Shown here piece by piece: positions 35,728 to 44,874 of a DNA stretch of 64,000 bases. Each line of letters opens with the position of its first letter. The first letter of the stretch is position 1. A model generated the notes under the pieces. It saw only the letters and a program-made list of their open reading frames with translations, was not told where the DNA came from and ran no database searches. This DNA comes from Devosia rhodophyticola (GTDB lineage Bacteria; Pseudomonadota; Alphaproteobacteria; Rhizobiales; Devosiaceae). Location of the stretch: assembly GCF_028816475.1 (NCBI RefSeq), contig NZ_CP118247.1, positions 744,001-808,000 on the forward strand, written 5' to 3'. The position numbers and the translations under genes are program-made.

Positions 35728-36917
35728 GGTTTTGTCACTAGATATTGGGTGACGGCCATGCGCGGGCGAAGGACGCGGTGGCGACCGATTTGATCGAGCA
35801 CAGCGGTTTCAATACGCACAATGTCACCGCCAAGGCTGAGCTGGCGCTCAAACAATGCCACCTCCCCTTCAACTGTCACGGCATTGGCAAGCAATCGACC
35901 GCCGGGGCGCAGCGCTTCCCAACAGCCATCAAACAGCGCGCGATTGCCAACGTCGCCGCCTAGGAAGATGGCGTCTGGCATTGGCTTTCCATTAAGATTG
36001 GACAAGGCATCGCCGGACTCAATTCGCAATTGCGGCGTCCCGAGCGCTTCGGCGTTGGTAGCGATCAGTTGCAAACGAGTTGCTGATTTTTCAAAGGCGA
36101 TTGCCTGACAGTCGCGCGCACTCCTGAGCCATTCGATGGCAATTGAACCGCACCCTGCGCCGACGTCCCAAAGCATGGCGCAGGGAAAGGGTGCGAGCTT
36201 GGCAAGGCTTGCAGCGCGAACCTCACGCTTGGTCAATTGACCATCTGAAACAAAGGCCTGATCGGGTAAACCTGGCACCGAAGGTAGCAAAGCGGCACCA
36301 TCGCTGGCGACACAATCAATGGCCAGGACGTAAAAGTCGCCAATGGTGGCCGCCTCGAAATGTTCGGCATCGGCGTGTGAAATGCGCTCATTGGCGGCGC
36401 CCAGATTTTCCAGAGCCGTCATCAATGAGGCACCATAACCGCGATCGACGAGAATTTCGGCAACGCTGTTGGCGGTACTTCGGTCGCTGGTCAATGCCAG
36501 AATTCTGTTGCCGGGCTGAATATGGGCGTGAATGATTTCGGACGGACGCCCATGAAGCGAGATTGTTGCGACGTGCTGAAGCGGCCAGAGCAGTCGCGCC
36601 GCCGCGAGTTGGAATGCCGATGGATGGGTATGGATGGCAATCTCGTCGCGTCCATAGCGCTTGGCCAGCGTGGCGCCAATGCCAAACCACATTGGATCGC
36701 CGGTGGCCAGAATAAGTGTCGGTTTACCGCGCTGGGCATCAATCTGGTCCAGCATGGCGGACAATGGCGACTGCCATGGTACGTGACGAGGGTCGCCATC
36801 GGCGAAGCGCGGCGGCCCTATGATGGTATCTGCGGCAGCAACAATCGCTTGCACGCCAGGCGGTAAGTTAGCAAGACCATGCTCCCCCACCCCAACGATA
36901 TCCAGCCATTTACTCAT
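35724..36917 (-). CDS. cobL: Precorrin-6Y C5,15-methyltransferase (decarboxylating)
   Basis: CobL methylates C5 and C15 and decarboxylates the C12 acetate of precorrin-6B. The 397-residue protein is the full-length fusion of a CbiE-like domain (about 1-205, with LDIVGVGEHGLANLP and ATGDPMWFGIGATLA) and a CbiT-like domain (about 210-397, with LWDVGAGCGSIAIEWLR and DAIFLGGDVG). The fused form is usual in the CobL group. It is coupled to cobH and cobI by four-base overlaps. Confidence 0.95.
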   Translation of the reverse strand: MSKWLDIVGVGEHGLANLPPGVQAIVAAADTIIGPPRFADGDPRHVPWQSPLSAMLDQIDAQRGKPTLILATGDPMWFGIGATLAKRYGRDEIAIHTHPSAFQLAAARLLWPLQHVATISLHGRPSEIIHAHIQPGNRILALTSDRSTANSVAEILVDRGYGASLMTALENLGAANERISHADAEHFEAATIGDFYVLAIDCVASDGAALLPSVPGLPDQAFVSDGQLTKREVRAASLAKLAPFPCAMLWDVGAGCGSIAIEWLRSARDCQAIAFEKSATRLQLIATNAEALGTPQLRIESGDALSNLNGKPMPDAIFLGGDVGNRALFDGCWEALRPGGRLLANAVTVEGEVALFERQLSLGGDIVRIETAVLDQIGRHRVLRPRMAVTQYLVTKP

Positions 36918-37543
36918 TCGTCGTTGGCCAATTTCGCAATGGCGTTGAACGCCGCACTGGTGATGGCCGAGCCTCCACGCCGTCCCCGCACGGTTACAAA
37001 GGGTATGCCAGCTGCAGTCGTAGCCAGCAGCGCCTTGCTTTCGGTCGCGCCGACAAAGCCCACGGGCGCTGCGATAATGGCGGCGGGGCGGTCGGCACCA
37101 GCAGCGATCATATCGAGCAGGTGAAATAGCGCAGTCGGCGCGTTACCGATCACAATAATGGCGCCCGCCAGCCGGTCCTGCCATAATTCCACGGCGGCCG
37201 CGGAACGTGTGGTTTTGAGCGATTCGGCCATTTTTTCAGTGAGTGGATCGTTGAGTGTCACCACAAGATCGTTGGCTTTGGCCAGGAATTTGGTGATGAT
37301 ACCAGCGCGGACCATTTCACAATCACACAATATCGGTTTTTCAGCGTCGAGCGCTTTGGCAACAGCCTCGACCAGATCATCTGACCCGATTATGTCGTCG
37401 GCCAGATCGACCATGCCGCAGGCGTGAATCATGCGGATGGCGACGGGGCGAAGAGTGGGCGGCAAGACTGACAGGTTCGCCTCATGCTCGATCGTGGCAA
37501 AGCTTTGAGCGTAAATACCGACGGGGTCACGCATATATTGCAT
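36914..37543 (-). CDS. cobH: Precorrin-8X methylmutase
   Basis: CobH (CbiC) moves the C11 methyl to C12, forming hydrogenobyrinic acid. The 209-residue protein has the catalytic histidine in M-I-H40-A-C-G-M-V-D and the conserved CDCEMVRAGI and NAPTALFHLL segments. ATG 37543 is preferred because GGGG lies eight bases upstream and it begins four bases after the cbiX stop; an internal ATG at 37534 is the alternative. It overlaps cobL by four bases. Confidence 0.94.
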   Translation of the reverse strand: MQYMRDPVGIYAQSFATIEHEANLSVLPPTLRPVAIRMIHACGMVDLADDIIGSDDLVEAVAKALDAEKPILCDCEMVRAGIITKFLAKANDLVVTLNDPLTEKMAESLKTTRSAAAVELWQDRLAGAIIVIGNAPTALFHLLDMIAAGADRPAAIIAAPVGFVGATESKALLATTAAGIPFVTVRGRRGGSAITSAAFNAIAKLANDE

Positions 37544-37547
37544 TCGC

Positions 37548-38741
37548 CTACCCCTTATTGCCCTGGCTCTGGGCAAGTTTGCCCTGAATCTTGGGCAGGG
37601 TTACCGGCCCTAGCGGATGGTTTGCATGCGGATAGGGATGGTGATGGTGATCTCCATGATCGTGACTGTGGCCAGCTTTCCTGTTGAGCAAAACGTGATC
37701 ATGACTGTGACTGTGAGCATGGTCACCATGAGGCTCGTGGCTATGGAGTGGGGTCCATGGCAGATCATGAGTTTTGCAAAAGGCCTCATCGCGGCAGGAG
37801 GCGTCGCAATCGCCGCCACAGGGGCAGTTTTCCAGTCCGCCACCGACGCCTTCTACATGATGGTGGTGACTTTCCTGGGCCATGCCGATCTCGGCCTCAA
37901 AACCCAGCACCTGCTCACGGTATTTGCACATGGCACAATTCATCAGGTTCTGGCCGACCAGCATTTCATCAAGCCGCTCAACGAAAGTGTCGATGACCAG
38001 GGGGTGGTCGTTCAAATAGGGCGCATTGAGGATTTCAACGTCGGGAAATTTGGCCTGCGCCTCTTCGGCAGCGGCATAGATGCGGTTGACCAGAACGCCG
38101 GTGAACAGGAAATAGGGAAAGACAATGATGCGGCGGTAGCCAAGCTTTACTGCGTGGTCGAGCGCAGGGGTAACCAGAGGAAAAGTGACGCCTGAATAGC
38201 TGACCTCGCCCCAGCCAAAACCCATCCCTTCCCAGATCATGCGCATGACTTTAGCGACATTTGAATTGGCATCGGGATCGGATGATCCGCGCCCTACCAC
38301 CATCAACAGGGTTTCGTGTCGATCAATGGTTTGGTCAGGTGCGGTTGCAATTGCCTCTTCTATGCGCTCACCGGCGGCGCGGATCATCTTGAGATCGACG
38401 CCCAACTCGCGGCCATAGGTAATGTCAAAATCGTCGTGGCTGGCGGCGTATGTGTTCAGAACAGACGGGATGTCGTTTTTCGCGTGGCCAGCGGCAAACA
38501 GCATGCCAGGGACAGCGAGAACTTTCTTGACGCCTTGCTCACGTAACCGGTCTAGCCCCAGATGAATGACGGGATTGGCAAATTCGAGATAGCCGTACTC
38601 GACTGGAATGCCCGGCAATCTCTCGCGCAAGCGCTCGGCTAGATTGGCGAATTCGCCGACGGCCAGCTGATTTCGACTGCCATGGCCACACAGCATAATG
38701 CCGGTTTGGGGTGGCAAGGAGAACGGGGTTGAAGTGGTCAT
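37548..38741 (-). CDS. cbiX: Sirohydrochlorin cobaltochelatase CbiX, long form with Fe-S and His-rich tail
   Basis: CbiX inserts cobalt into sirohydrochlorin early in the anaerobic route. The 397-residue protein has two CbiX/SirB-like halves with H20 in LCGHGSRNQ and H86 in AAGHAKNDIP as likely metal-site residues. The tail carries M267-N-C269-A-M-C272, matching the MxCxxC Fe-S motif of the long CbiX type, a Cys-rich patch at 306-322 and a very His-rich stretch at about 333-375. It leads the cob operon where Rhizobium-type clusters have cobG. GAGG five bases before ATG 38741 sets the start, and this ribosome site lies inside a hairpin (38746-38770). Confidence 0.92.
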   Translation of the reverse strand: MTTSTPFSLPPQTGIMLCGHGSRNQLAVGEFANLAERLRERLPGIPVEYGYLEFANPVIHLGLDRLREQGVKKVLAVPGMLFAAGHAKNDIPSVLNTYAASHDDFDITYGRELGVDLKMIRAAGERIEEAIATAPDQTIDRHETLLMVVGRGSSDPDANSNVAKVMRMIWEGMGFGWGEVSYSGVTFPLVTPALDHAVKLGYRRIIVFPYFLFTGVLVNRIYAAAEEAQAKFPDVEILNAPYLNDHPLVIDTFVERLDEMLVGQNLMNCAMCKYREQVLGFEAEIGMAQESHHHHVEGVGGGLENCPCGGDCDASCRDEAFCKTHDLPWTPLHSHEPHGDHAHSHSHDHVLLNRKAGHSHDHGDHHHHPYPHANHPLGPVTLPKIQGKLAQSQGNKG

Positions 38742-38745
38742 GATC

Positions 38746-38770
38746 GCCTCTTGGTTTGAATCAAAGAGGC
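38746..38770 (-). promoter_or_regulatory. Leader hairpin occluding the cbiX ribosome-binding site
   Basis: On the leftward mRNA, GCCTCTT and AAGAGGC form a perfect 7-bp stem with an 11-base loop, and the 3' arm contains the AGAGG ribosome site of cbiX. Translation initiation would depend on opening this stem. No cobalamin box (GCCACTG) is present in this leader, so a different signal would be involved. Confidence 0.5.
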
Positions 38771-38956
38771 AGGTTCGCAAAAAACCGTAGCAGCTCCGGA
38801 CTTGGTCCCCGATTTGGGTCGACCGCACCGAACTCTGTTTCAGTTCCTGTGGGGAACGCTGCGCTGGCGCTGGTTCTATTGCGCCAGAACTGCGTGGTCA
38901 ATCAAAGGCTTGCATGAATCGGTAACATCAATCGCCGCTTTTGAAAATCAATTGCA

Positions 38957-38993
38957 ATAACAATGACTTGCCTATGTCACCCGCAATTGTTAT
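38957..38993. promoter_or_regulatory. Inverted repeat between cbiX and the CDF exporter
   Basis: ATAACAAT (38957-38964) and ATTGTTAT (38986-38993) form an 8-bp inverted repeat with a 21-base spacer, in an AT-rich patch about 40 bases before the CDF start. It could be an operator for a metal-responsive regulator or two half sites; the regulator is unknown. Confidence 0.45.
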
Positions 38994-39032
38994 GCCCGCC
39001 ATCCGGTCTCGGGTGATACTTCTGGCCAGACA

Positions 39033-39947
39033 ATGGGGCGACATTTGGCGGACAATTCGGCACGGCAGACCTTGATCGTTGCGGGCATCAGCCTTGCGAT
39101 AGGGCTAATTGTGCTTGCCCTCAAAATATGGGCTTGGCGCATCACGGGGTCGATCGCGCTTTATTCGGATGCGCTGGAATCGGTAGTGAATGTCGTGACG
39201 GCGATAACGGCAATCGTGGCCGTACGCTTGGCCCAAAAGCCCGCTGACGCAGCCCTGCCCTATGGCTATCATAAGGCCGAATATTTCTCCGCTGTCATCG
39301 TCGGCGTCATGATCATTGTCGCGGCAATCCTGATTTTTCGCGAAGCTATTCTTGGTTTCTTCACGCCTGAGTTCACCAGCGCGCCGCTCAATGGCCTGTT
39401 AATCAGTGCCAGCGCCACCACGCTCAATGGCCTCTGGGGAATTGCGCTATTGCGCTATGCACGCAAGGTGCGCTCGCCAGCACTTCGCGCCGATGCCAAA
39501 CATCTGTTTACCGATGTAGTTTCGACCGCCGGTGTGTTGATTGGTCTGGCGCTGGTAGTTGTTACCGGCTGGACTATTCTTGATCCGATACTCGCGGCCC
39601 TTGTGGCGCTCAATATTCTCTGGTCTGGATGGGGCGTAATCCGGGATAGCGTCGGTGGGCTGATGGATGTAGCAACGCCACCCTCGACCCTCAAGACCAT
39701 TCGCGATGTCATCGCCAGCAACGCCGACGGTGCCCTTGAAGCACACGATATTCGGACACGGCAAGCGGGTCGACTGACCTTTATCGAGTTTCACCTGGTG
39801 GTTCCGGGTATCATGAGCGTTGAGGACGCCCACAATATTTGTGACCGGGTTGAAGCGGAACTGCGAAGAGCGGTTGAGGATGTGCAGATTACCATCCATG
39901 TCGAACCCGAAGACAAGGCCAAGCACTCGGGCATTGTTGTGGTCTAG
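39033..39947 (+). CDS. Cation diffusion facilitator (CDF) family metal exporter
   Basis: The 304-residue protein has six transmembrane segments (about 12-215) and a cytoplasmic ferredoxin-like C-domain. LYSDALESVVNV in TM2 and H157-LFTD161 in TM5 match the CDF metal site, and PYGYHKAEYFSA is the conserved loop. The family exports Zn, Co, Mn or Fe; a divergent cobalt-chelatase gene hints at cobalt or zinc, which is inference. The start has no strong ribosome site. Confidence 0.9.
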   Translation: MGRHLADNSARQTLIVAGISLAIGLIVLALKIWAWRITGSIALYSDALESVVNVVTAITAIVAVRLAQKPADAALPYGYHKAEYFSAVIVGVMIIVAAILIFREAILGFFTPEFTSAPLNGLLISASATTLNGLWGIALLRYARKVRSPALRADAKHLFTDVVSTAGVLIGLALVVVTGWTILDPILAALVALNILWSGWGVIRDSVGGLMDVATPPSTLKTIRDVIASNADGALEAHDIRTRQAGRLTFIEFHLVVPGIMSVEDAHNICDRVEAELRRAVEDVQITIHVEPEDKAKHSGIVVV

Positions 39948-39993
39948 CCGCGCCGCGCTTGCCTGCATTGGCAAGCACAGGCACATTGGCTTG

Positions 39994-40476
39994 ATGAGAG
40001 CCCTTGTCTTAGTTGTGATGCTGGTTTGCGCCATACCTGCTTTGGCAAGCGATTGGGGGTATTATTCCAACGCCAGGTTTGGCTACGGCATTGATATTCC
40101 CCCCGACTTTACTGGTTTGGGCGAAAGTGACAATGGCGACGGGCAGCGTTTCGAGCGGACGGGCCGTGCCCAAATCCTCGTTGTATGGGGAGGCAATGCG
40201 CTCGCCGGTTTTGGGGTGGAGACGGCCGAACGCATCGGTTATCTCGCGCCAAAAGGCTGGAATGTTACCTATCAGGCGACGACGCCTACTTGGGCCAGCT
40301 TTTCGGCCGTTGCGGGGCAGCGCGTCTTGTACCAGCGGATGATCGCCTTATGCGGTGGCCAGCAGTACGCTGCGTTTCAGCTAAAATATTCGATGATCGA
40401 CATCGCCAAAATGAATGCCGTCGTCGAGCAGCTGGTCGCCTCATTGTCAGCGGAAACGTCGCGAAACTGCCAATAA
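39994..40476 (+). CDS. Small secreted protein of unknown function
   Basis: The 160-residue protein has a clear signal peptide (MRALVLVVMLVCAIPALA, cleaved before SDWGYYSNARFGYGIDIP). The mature part shows a YGIDIPPDF...GQRFER pattern seen in short periplasmic proteins of Hyphomicrobiales, with two Cys near the C-terminal part. No catalytic motif is recognised. ATG 39994 is chosen because the longer frame upstream is only a shadow of the CDF gene; the ribosome site is weak. It is 46 bases downstream of the CDF gene and may be co-transcribed. Confidence 0.75.
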   Translation: MRALVLVVMLVCAIPALASDWGYYSNARFGYGIDIPPDFTGLGESDNGDGQRFERTGRAQILVVWGGNALAGFGVETAERIGYLAPKGWNVTYQATTPTWASFSAVAGQRVLYQRMIALCGGQQYAAFQLKYSMIDIAKMNAVVEQLVASLSAETSRNCQ

Positions 40477-40490
40477 CTACTGCCAGCTTG

Positions 40491-41144
40491 TTAGAATTCA
40501 ATGCCAGCCTGCGCTTTGACGCCAGCACGGAACGGATGCTTGATTTCGGTCATTTCGGTGACCAGATCGGCAATTTCGATCAACTCGTCCTTGGCGTTTC
40601 GGCCCGTGACAATGACGTGGGTATCGCGTGGCTTGTTCCTGAGCACCTCGACGACTTCATCAAGCGGCAGATAGTCGTAACGCAGGCAAATGTTGAGTTC
40701 ATCAAGCATCACCATCTTGTAACTGGGGTCGCCAATCATCTCTTTGGCCTGTTTCCAGGCGGCGGCAGCGGCGGCGAGGTCGCGCTGTCGGTCCTGAGTG
40801 TCCCAGGTAAAGCCCTCTCCCATGGCACGAATGGTCACAAGATCTTGAAATTTTTCTAAAATATCGCGTTCACCGGTGCCCCATGCGCCCTTGACGAATT
40901 GGACAACGCCGACCTTGAATCCGTGACCGATGGCGCGGAAGACCATGCCGAAGGCGGCGGTCGACTTGCCTTTGCCCTTGCCCGTGTGGACGATCAGCAA
41001 GCCGCGTTCTTCGGTCTTGGTGGCCAGCATGCGGGTGCGCGCTTCCTTCTTTTTACGCATCTTTTCAGCATGATAGGCGTCGCGCTCGGCTTCGGTCATC
41101 AGGTCGGTTTTCTTGGGGCGGTCAGACATGGGGCGGTCAGACAT
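40491..41144 (-). CDS. cobO: Cob(I)yrinic acid a,c-diamide adenosyltransferase
   Basis: CobO (BtuR/CobA family) transfers the adenosyl group of ATP to Co(I) corrinoid. The 217-residue protein has the P-loop IVHTGKGKGKSTAAFGM and the family segments WDTQDRQRD and MVMLDELNICLRYDYL. GAGGAG eight bases before ATG 41144 supports the start, which overlaps the cobN end by eight bases. The first ten codons are an exact tandem duplication (MSDRP MSDRP), so a second start at 41129 is possible. It is the last gene of cbtB-cbtA-cobW-cobN-cobO. Confidence 0.95.
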   Translation of the reverse strand: MSDRPMSDRPKKTDLMTEAERDAYHAEKMRKKKEARTRMLATKTEERGLLIVHTGKGKGKSTAAFGMVFRAIGHGFKVGVVQFVKGAWGTGERDILEKFQDLVTIRAMGEGFTWDTQDRQRDLAAAAAAWKQAKEMIGDPSYKMVMLDELNICLRYDYLPLDEVVEVLRNKPRDTHVIVTGRNAKDELIEIADLVTEMTEIKHPFRAGVKAQAGIEF

Positions 41145-44100
41145 GGGGGGTCTCCTCGAGAAGAGCGTAGGCGGAGTTGGAGCGGGGTGTCCAGAGGCCG
41201 CGGGCAAGGGCTTCGCGGAATTTTTCAAGTAATTCGTCATAGCCGAAGCTATTGTTTTTTTTGATGAAATTACGTGTGTTCTCGTCCTCCACGAAGGCTT
41301 CGAAGGCGAGATCGAAATGGTGAGTTTTGACAGCGCCGGTCGTTGCGGCGAAGGCGAACATGTAATCGACGGTGGCGATGATTTCGAAGGCGCCCTTATA
41401 ACCGTGACGGCGTAAGCCATTGATCCACTTCGGGTTTACGACGCGCGACCGCATGACCTTGGCAATTTCCTCGGTTAGCGTTCGCGTTAACACATGCTCA
41501 GGGCGTGAGTGATCGTTGTGGTAGACGGCAGGTTGGCTTCCGGAAAGGGTTTCGGCGGTGACAGCGAGCCCACCTTCGAACTGATAATAGTCGTCGCTAT
41601 CAAGCAAATCGTGCTCGCGATTGTCCTGATTGTGCACGACGGCATCAATGTTGGAGAGGCGCGCGGCAAAGCGGTCGCGTTCGGGAGTGCCCGCGGCCTT
41701 GGCGCCGTAGGCGTACTGCCCCCAGTTCAGGAAGGCGTCGGCCAGATTGGCCTTGGTTTGCCAGTGACCAGAATCTATCAATGCCTGAAGGCCGGCACCG
41801 TAAGCACCTGGTTTTGAACCGAAAATGCGATGACCGGCCGCGAGGGCGGCATCCGCCTCGCTCGAGCCAGAGGCCATTAAACCCAGAGCATCGGCGCGCA
41901 TAAGGGCGGCGATGGGGTTTTGATCATCGGGCTCGTCCAAGGCACCAACGGCCCGGATGGCACGGTCGAAAAGGGCGATCTGGGCCGGGAAGGCATCGCG
42001 GAAAAAGCCTGAAATTCTAAGGGTTACGTCAATGCGGGGACGACCCAACTTCGCCAAGGGAATTATTTCATAACCCGAGACGCGGAGGGAGGATGGGTCC
42101 CATTTCGGTTTGGCACCGATAAAGGCCATGGCCTGGGCAATATCGTCGCCGCCAGTGCGCATATTGGCGGTGCCCCAGACTGAGAGCGCCAGCGATTTAA
42201 GGTACACGCCATGGTCTTGAAAATGGCGCAGGATGGTGTTTTCAGCCGATTGGCGACCCAACTCCCAAGCGGTTGGCGTTGGCACGGCGCGGTTGTCGAG
42301 CGAATAGAAATTTCGGCCCGTTGGCAGCACGTCGAGACGACCGCGCGAGGGCGCGCCGGAGGGACCGGGGGCGATGAATTTTCCATCGAGACCGTCAATC
42401 AAGGCCTTGATTTCATTAGGACCGCTAGCGGCAAGGCGGGGGCGAATGGTGGTTTGGATGGTTTGTAGAACCGCCTTGGTGGCGGTCCATTCCGGTTCTG
42501 GGGATGTGCCTGAAACAAGGCTTGCGGCAAGGGTTTCGAGCACCTCGACCATGTCACCGTTGGTGCGCACGTCGGTTAGCACCGTGTTAGCGTTGAGTGT
42601 CACCTGGGGACCACGCCATGGAGAACCGAGCTTTGCGCTCAGTGCATCGAAGCCCAATTTCAGATCATCGGCCAAGGCGCGAATGATGGATGCCTCGCCG
42701 CCGCCATTATCCCCGCGCGGAACACGCGCCAGTGCCACGATCAGATCGCGCTCCAAATCGCCGGTGGGCGACTGGCCAAAAACATGCAGACCGTCGCGGA
42801 TTTGGGCTTCCTTGAGATCGCAAAGGAAATTGTCGATTTCGGCTAGCGCGGCGTCGGGATCGTCCGGCAAGGCGATGTCGCGATCAAGGCGAGTGTCGCG
42901 CGTGAAATCGAGAATACGACGCTTGAGATCATTGAGGCGTCGGCGGTCCATACCGGAAGCGGCGTAGTATTCGTCGAGCAACGCTTCGAGGTCTTTGAGG
43001 GGGCCATAGGTTTCGGCGCGGGTCAGCGGGGGCACCAGATGATCAATAATGGTAGCGCCCGTTCGACGCTTGGCCTGAGTGCCCTCGCCGGGATCATTGA
43101 CGATGAATGGATAGACGTGGGGCAATTGGCTCCAGAGCGCGTCGGGGTAGCTGGTTTCATCAAGCGCCGTCGCCTTGCCGGGAAGCCATTCGAGATTGCC
43201 GTGCTTGCCATTGTGAATGAGGGCATGGGCGGCGAACTCGTGGCGCAACCAGAGATAGGCGGCAAGGTAAGCGTGGGGCGGCACCAGATCGGGATCGTGG
43301 TAGCTGGCGGTGTCGTCGCGATCATAGCCGCGGGCGGGCTGCAGCAGGACTGTGAGATTGCCAAAGATCAGAGCCGGTAGATGGAAGATGTCGCCGCGCA
43401 GGAACGGGTCGGCTTCGGGTTGGCCCCAGCGGGTGGTGACTTCCGTTCGGATTTTTTCGGGCAGCGCAGCGAAGAGCGTATTGTAGCGGGCAAGGGTCAG
43501 TTGGGCCTTGCTGGTGCCGCGCTGCGGGTTGGCATTGGTGGGCCCCGATTGCAGGGCCTCGATCAGCGCATTGCCGTTTTCAGGAACGCTGAGAGCGTAG
43601 CCTTCAGTTTTGAGGACCTTGAGAATTTCAACGGTTGACTGCGGCGCGTCATAACCGACGCCATTGGCAATGCGACCATCGCGGATGGGGTAATTGGCAA
43701 GCACAAGGCCGATCTTGCGCTGGGCACGTGGCGTTGCGCGCAGGCGGGCATAGTTCTGGGCCAGCGTTGTGGCGCGGGCGATGCCGGATAGATCGGGGGC
43801 ATAGGCCGAAAGCGGGCATTGGGTGCGACCGTGCCAAAGAGCCTGTTGCTTGTGGCCGACGAGAATGTCGCCAATGCGGCCATCCAGTTCGGGCAAGACG
43901 ATCTGCATCGCCAGATCCTTGGCGGACAGGCCTTGCGGGTCGGCCTGATATTGCTCGACCGGTCGCCCGCCCTGCAGCAATTGTATGATGGGCGCGTCGG
44001 TGCCTGAGAAGGGATTGGCTTTGGCTTCGAGCCCGTCCAACCCCAGTGCGAAACCAGTCAGATTAAGGATGGCGGCGGGCGGGAAGGCTTTGAGTGCTGA

Positions 44101-44874
44101 CTGGACGAACCGAACGCACGCGGCTTCCTTGAGCGATGAGATTACCAGCGGGACCGGCGCGAGATCGGCAGCTTCGAGCGCTGCGATCAGCGCTTCGAGC
44201 GTTGCTGTGCCCGCCCCTTCCAGTGCTGCACGATAGAACAGGATGGGGATGTTGGTTGGCGTTTTGCGATTGTGATGGGCGCGCAGCAGGGATTCGTCGG
44301 TGATGCCGAGCCGGGGGTGCCAGAGGCCAAACCGTGCAAAGGGCGATGGTGCATTGTTAAGCTGCGGCGAAATTTCCGTGTCGCGCTGGTGTGGCGCGGC
44401 GAGTTGATGGAGCGCTGCAAGGAGCCTATCGGCGTTGTCGGGACCGCCAGCGGTGAAAAGCGCGTGCAGGGATGTCCAATCATCAGGGTTGACGGTGGAG
44501 CGGTCGCGCAATATCGGGTCGGGGTTGGCGTCACCGGGAAGCAACGCCAGGGGGATTTTATGATTGGCGCAGATGGCGGTCAATTCGTCGACGCCATATT
44601 GCCAATAGGCAGCGCCGCCCAAAAGGCGGACAAGGACGATTTTGGCATGGCGCACAGTTTGCTCAAGCCAGAGATCTACTGAATAGTTGTGCGAGAGGCG
44701 CAGCGTATTGGCGAGGCGCAATTGCGTTTCGCCCGCCCGATCGGCGGCGCCTGCCAGCATCGCCAGTTCGCTATCGGCGGCGGAGGCAAAGATCAACGCG
44801 CCCGGCGTCTGTGCCAGGTCGATGGCTTCTCCGTCCTGCTGGATGGCGCCAGCCTGGGCCGAAAGCAGATGCAT
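41137..44874 (-). CDS. cobN: Cobaltochelatase subunit CobN
   Basis: CobN is the large, substrate-binding subunit of the ATP-dependent CobNST chelatase, which inserts cobalt into hydrogenobyrinic acid a,c-diamide late in the oxygen-dependent pathway. The 1245-residue length and motifs such as HALIHNGKHGNLEWLPGK and the C-terminal WINGLRRHGYKGAFEI mark it as CobN; the magnesium chelatase BchH is the nearest alternative but is unlikely in a cob operon. cobS and cobT are not in the window. It overlaps cobW by one base (TGATG). Confidence 0.96.
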   Translation of the reverse strand: MHLLSAQAGAIQQDGEAIDLAQTPGALIFASAADSELAMLAGAADRAGETQLRLANTLRLSHNYSVDLWLEQTVRHAKIVLVRLLGGAAYWQYGVDELTAICANHKIPLALLPGDANPDPILRDRSTVNPDDWTSLHALFTAGGPDNADRLLAALHQLAAPHQRDTEISPQLNNAPSPFARFGLWHPRLGITDESLLRAHHNRKTPTNIPILFYRAALEGAGTATLEALIAALEAADLAPVPLVISSLKEAACVRFVQSALKAFPPAAILNLTGFALGLDGLEAKANPFSGTDAPIIQLLQGGRPVEQYQADPQGLSAKDLAMQIVLPELDGRIGDILVGHKQQALWHGRTQCPLSAYAPDLSGIARATTLAQNYARLRATPRAQRKIGLVLANYPIRDGRIANGVGYDAPQSTVEILKVLKTEGYALSVPENGNALIEALQSGPTNANPQRGTSKAQLTLARYNTLFAALPEKIRTEVTTRWGQPEADPFLRGDIFHLPALIFGNLTVLLQPARGYDRDDTASYHDPDLVPPHAYLAAYLWLRHEFAAHALIHNGKHGNLEWLPGKATALDETSYPDALWSQLPHVYPFIVNDPGEGTQAKRRTGATIIDHLVPPLTRAETYGPLKDLEALLDEYYAASGMDRRRLNDLKRRILDFTRDTRLDRDIALPDDPDAALAEIDNFLCDLKEAQIRDGLHVFGQSPTGDLERDLIVALARVPRGDNGGGEASIIRALADDLKLGFDALSAKLGSPWRGPQVTLNANTVLTDVRTNGDMVEVLETLAASLVSGTSPEPEWTATKAVLQTIQTTIRPRLAASGPNEIKALIDGLDGKFIAPGPSGAPSRGRLDVLPTGRNFYSLDNRAVPTPTAWELGRQSAENTILRHFQDHGVYLKSLALSVWGTANMRTGGDDIAQAMAFIGAKPKWDPSSLRVSGYEIIPLAKLGRPRIDVTLRISGFFRDAFPAQIALFDRAIRAVGALDEPDDQNPIAALMRADALGLMASGSSEADAALAAGHRIFGSKPGAYGAGLQALIDSGHWQTKANLADAFLNWGQYAYGAKAAGTPERDRFAARLSNIDAVVHNQDNREHDLLDSDDYYQFEGGLAVTAETLSGSQPAVYHNDHSRPEHVLTRTLTEEIAKVMRSRVVNPKWINGLRRHGYKGAFEIIATVDYMFAFAATTGAVKTHHFDLAFEAFVEDENTRNFIKKNNSFGYDELLEKFREALARGLWTPRSNSAYALLEETPHV

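Noticed and set aside
38742-39032. Second cobalamin riboswitch upstream of cbiX
   Set aside because: Some GGTGCGG and CCGGAGCTG-like words occur, but the B12 box and the ordered conserved blocks are missing.
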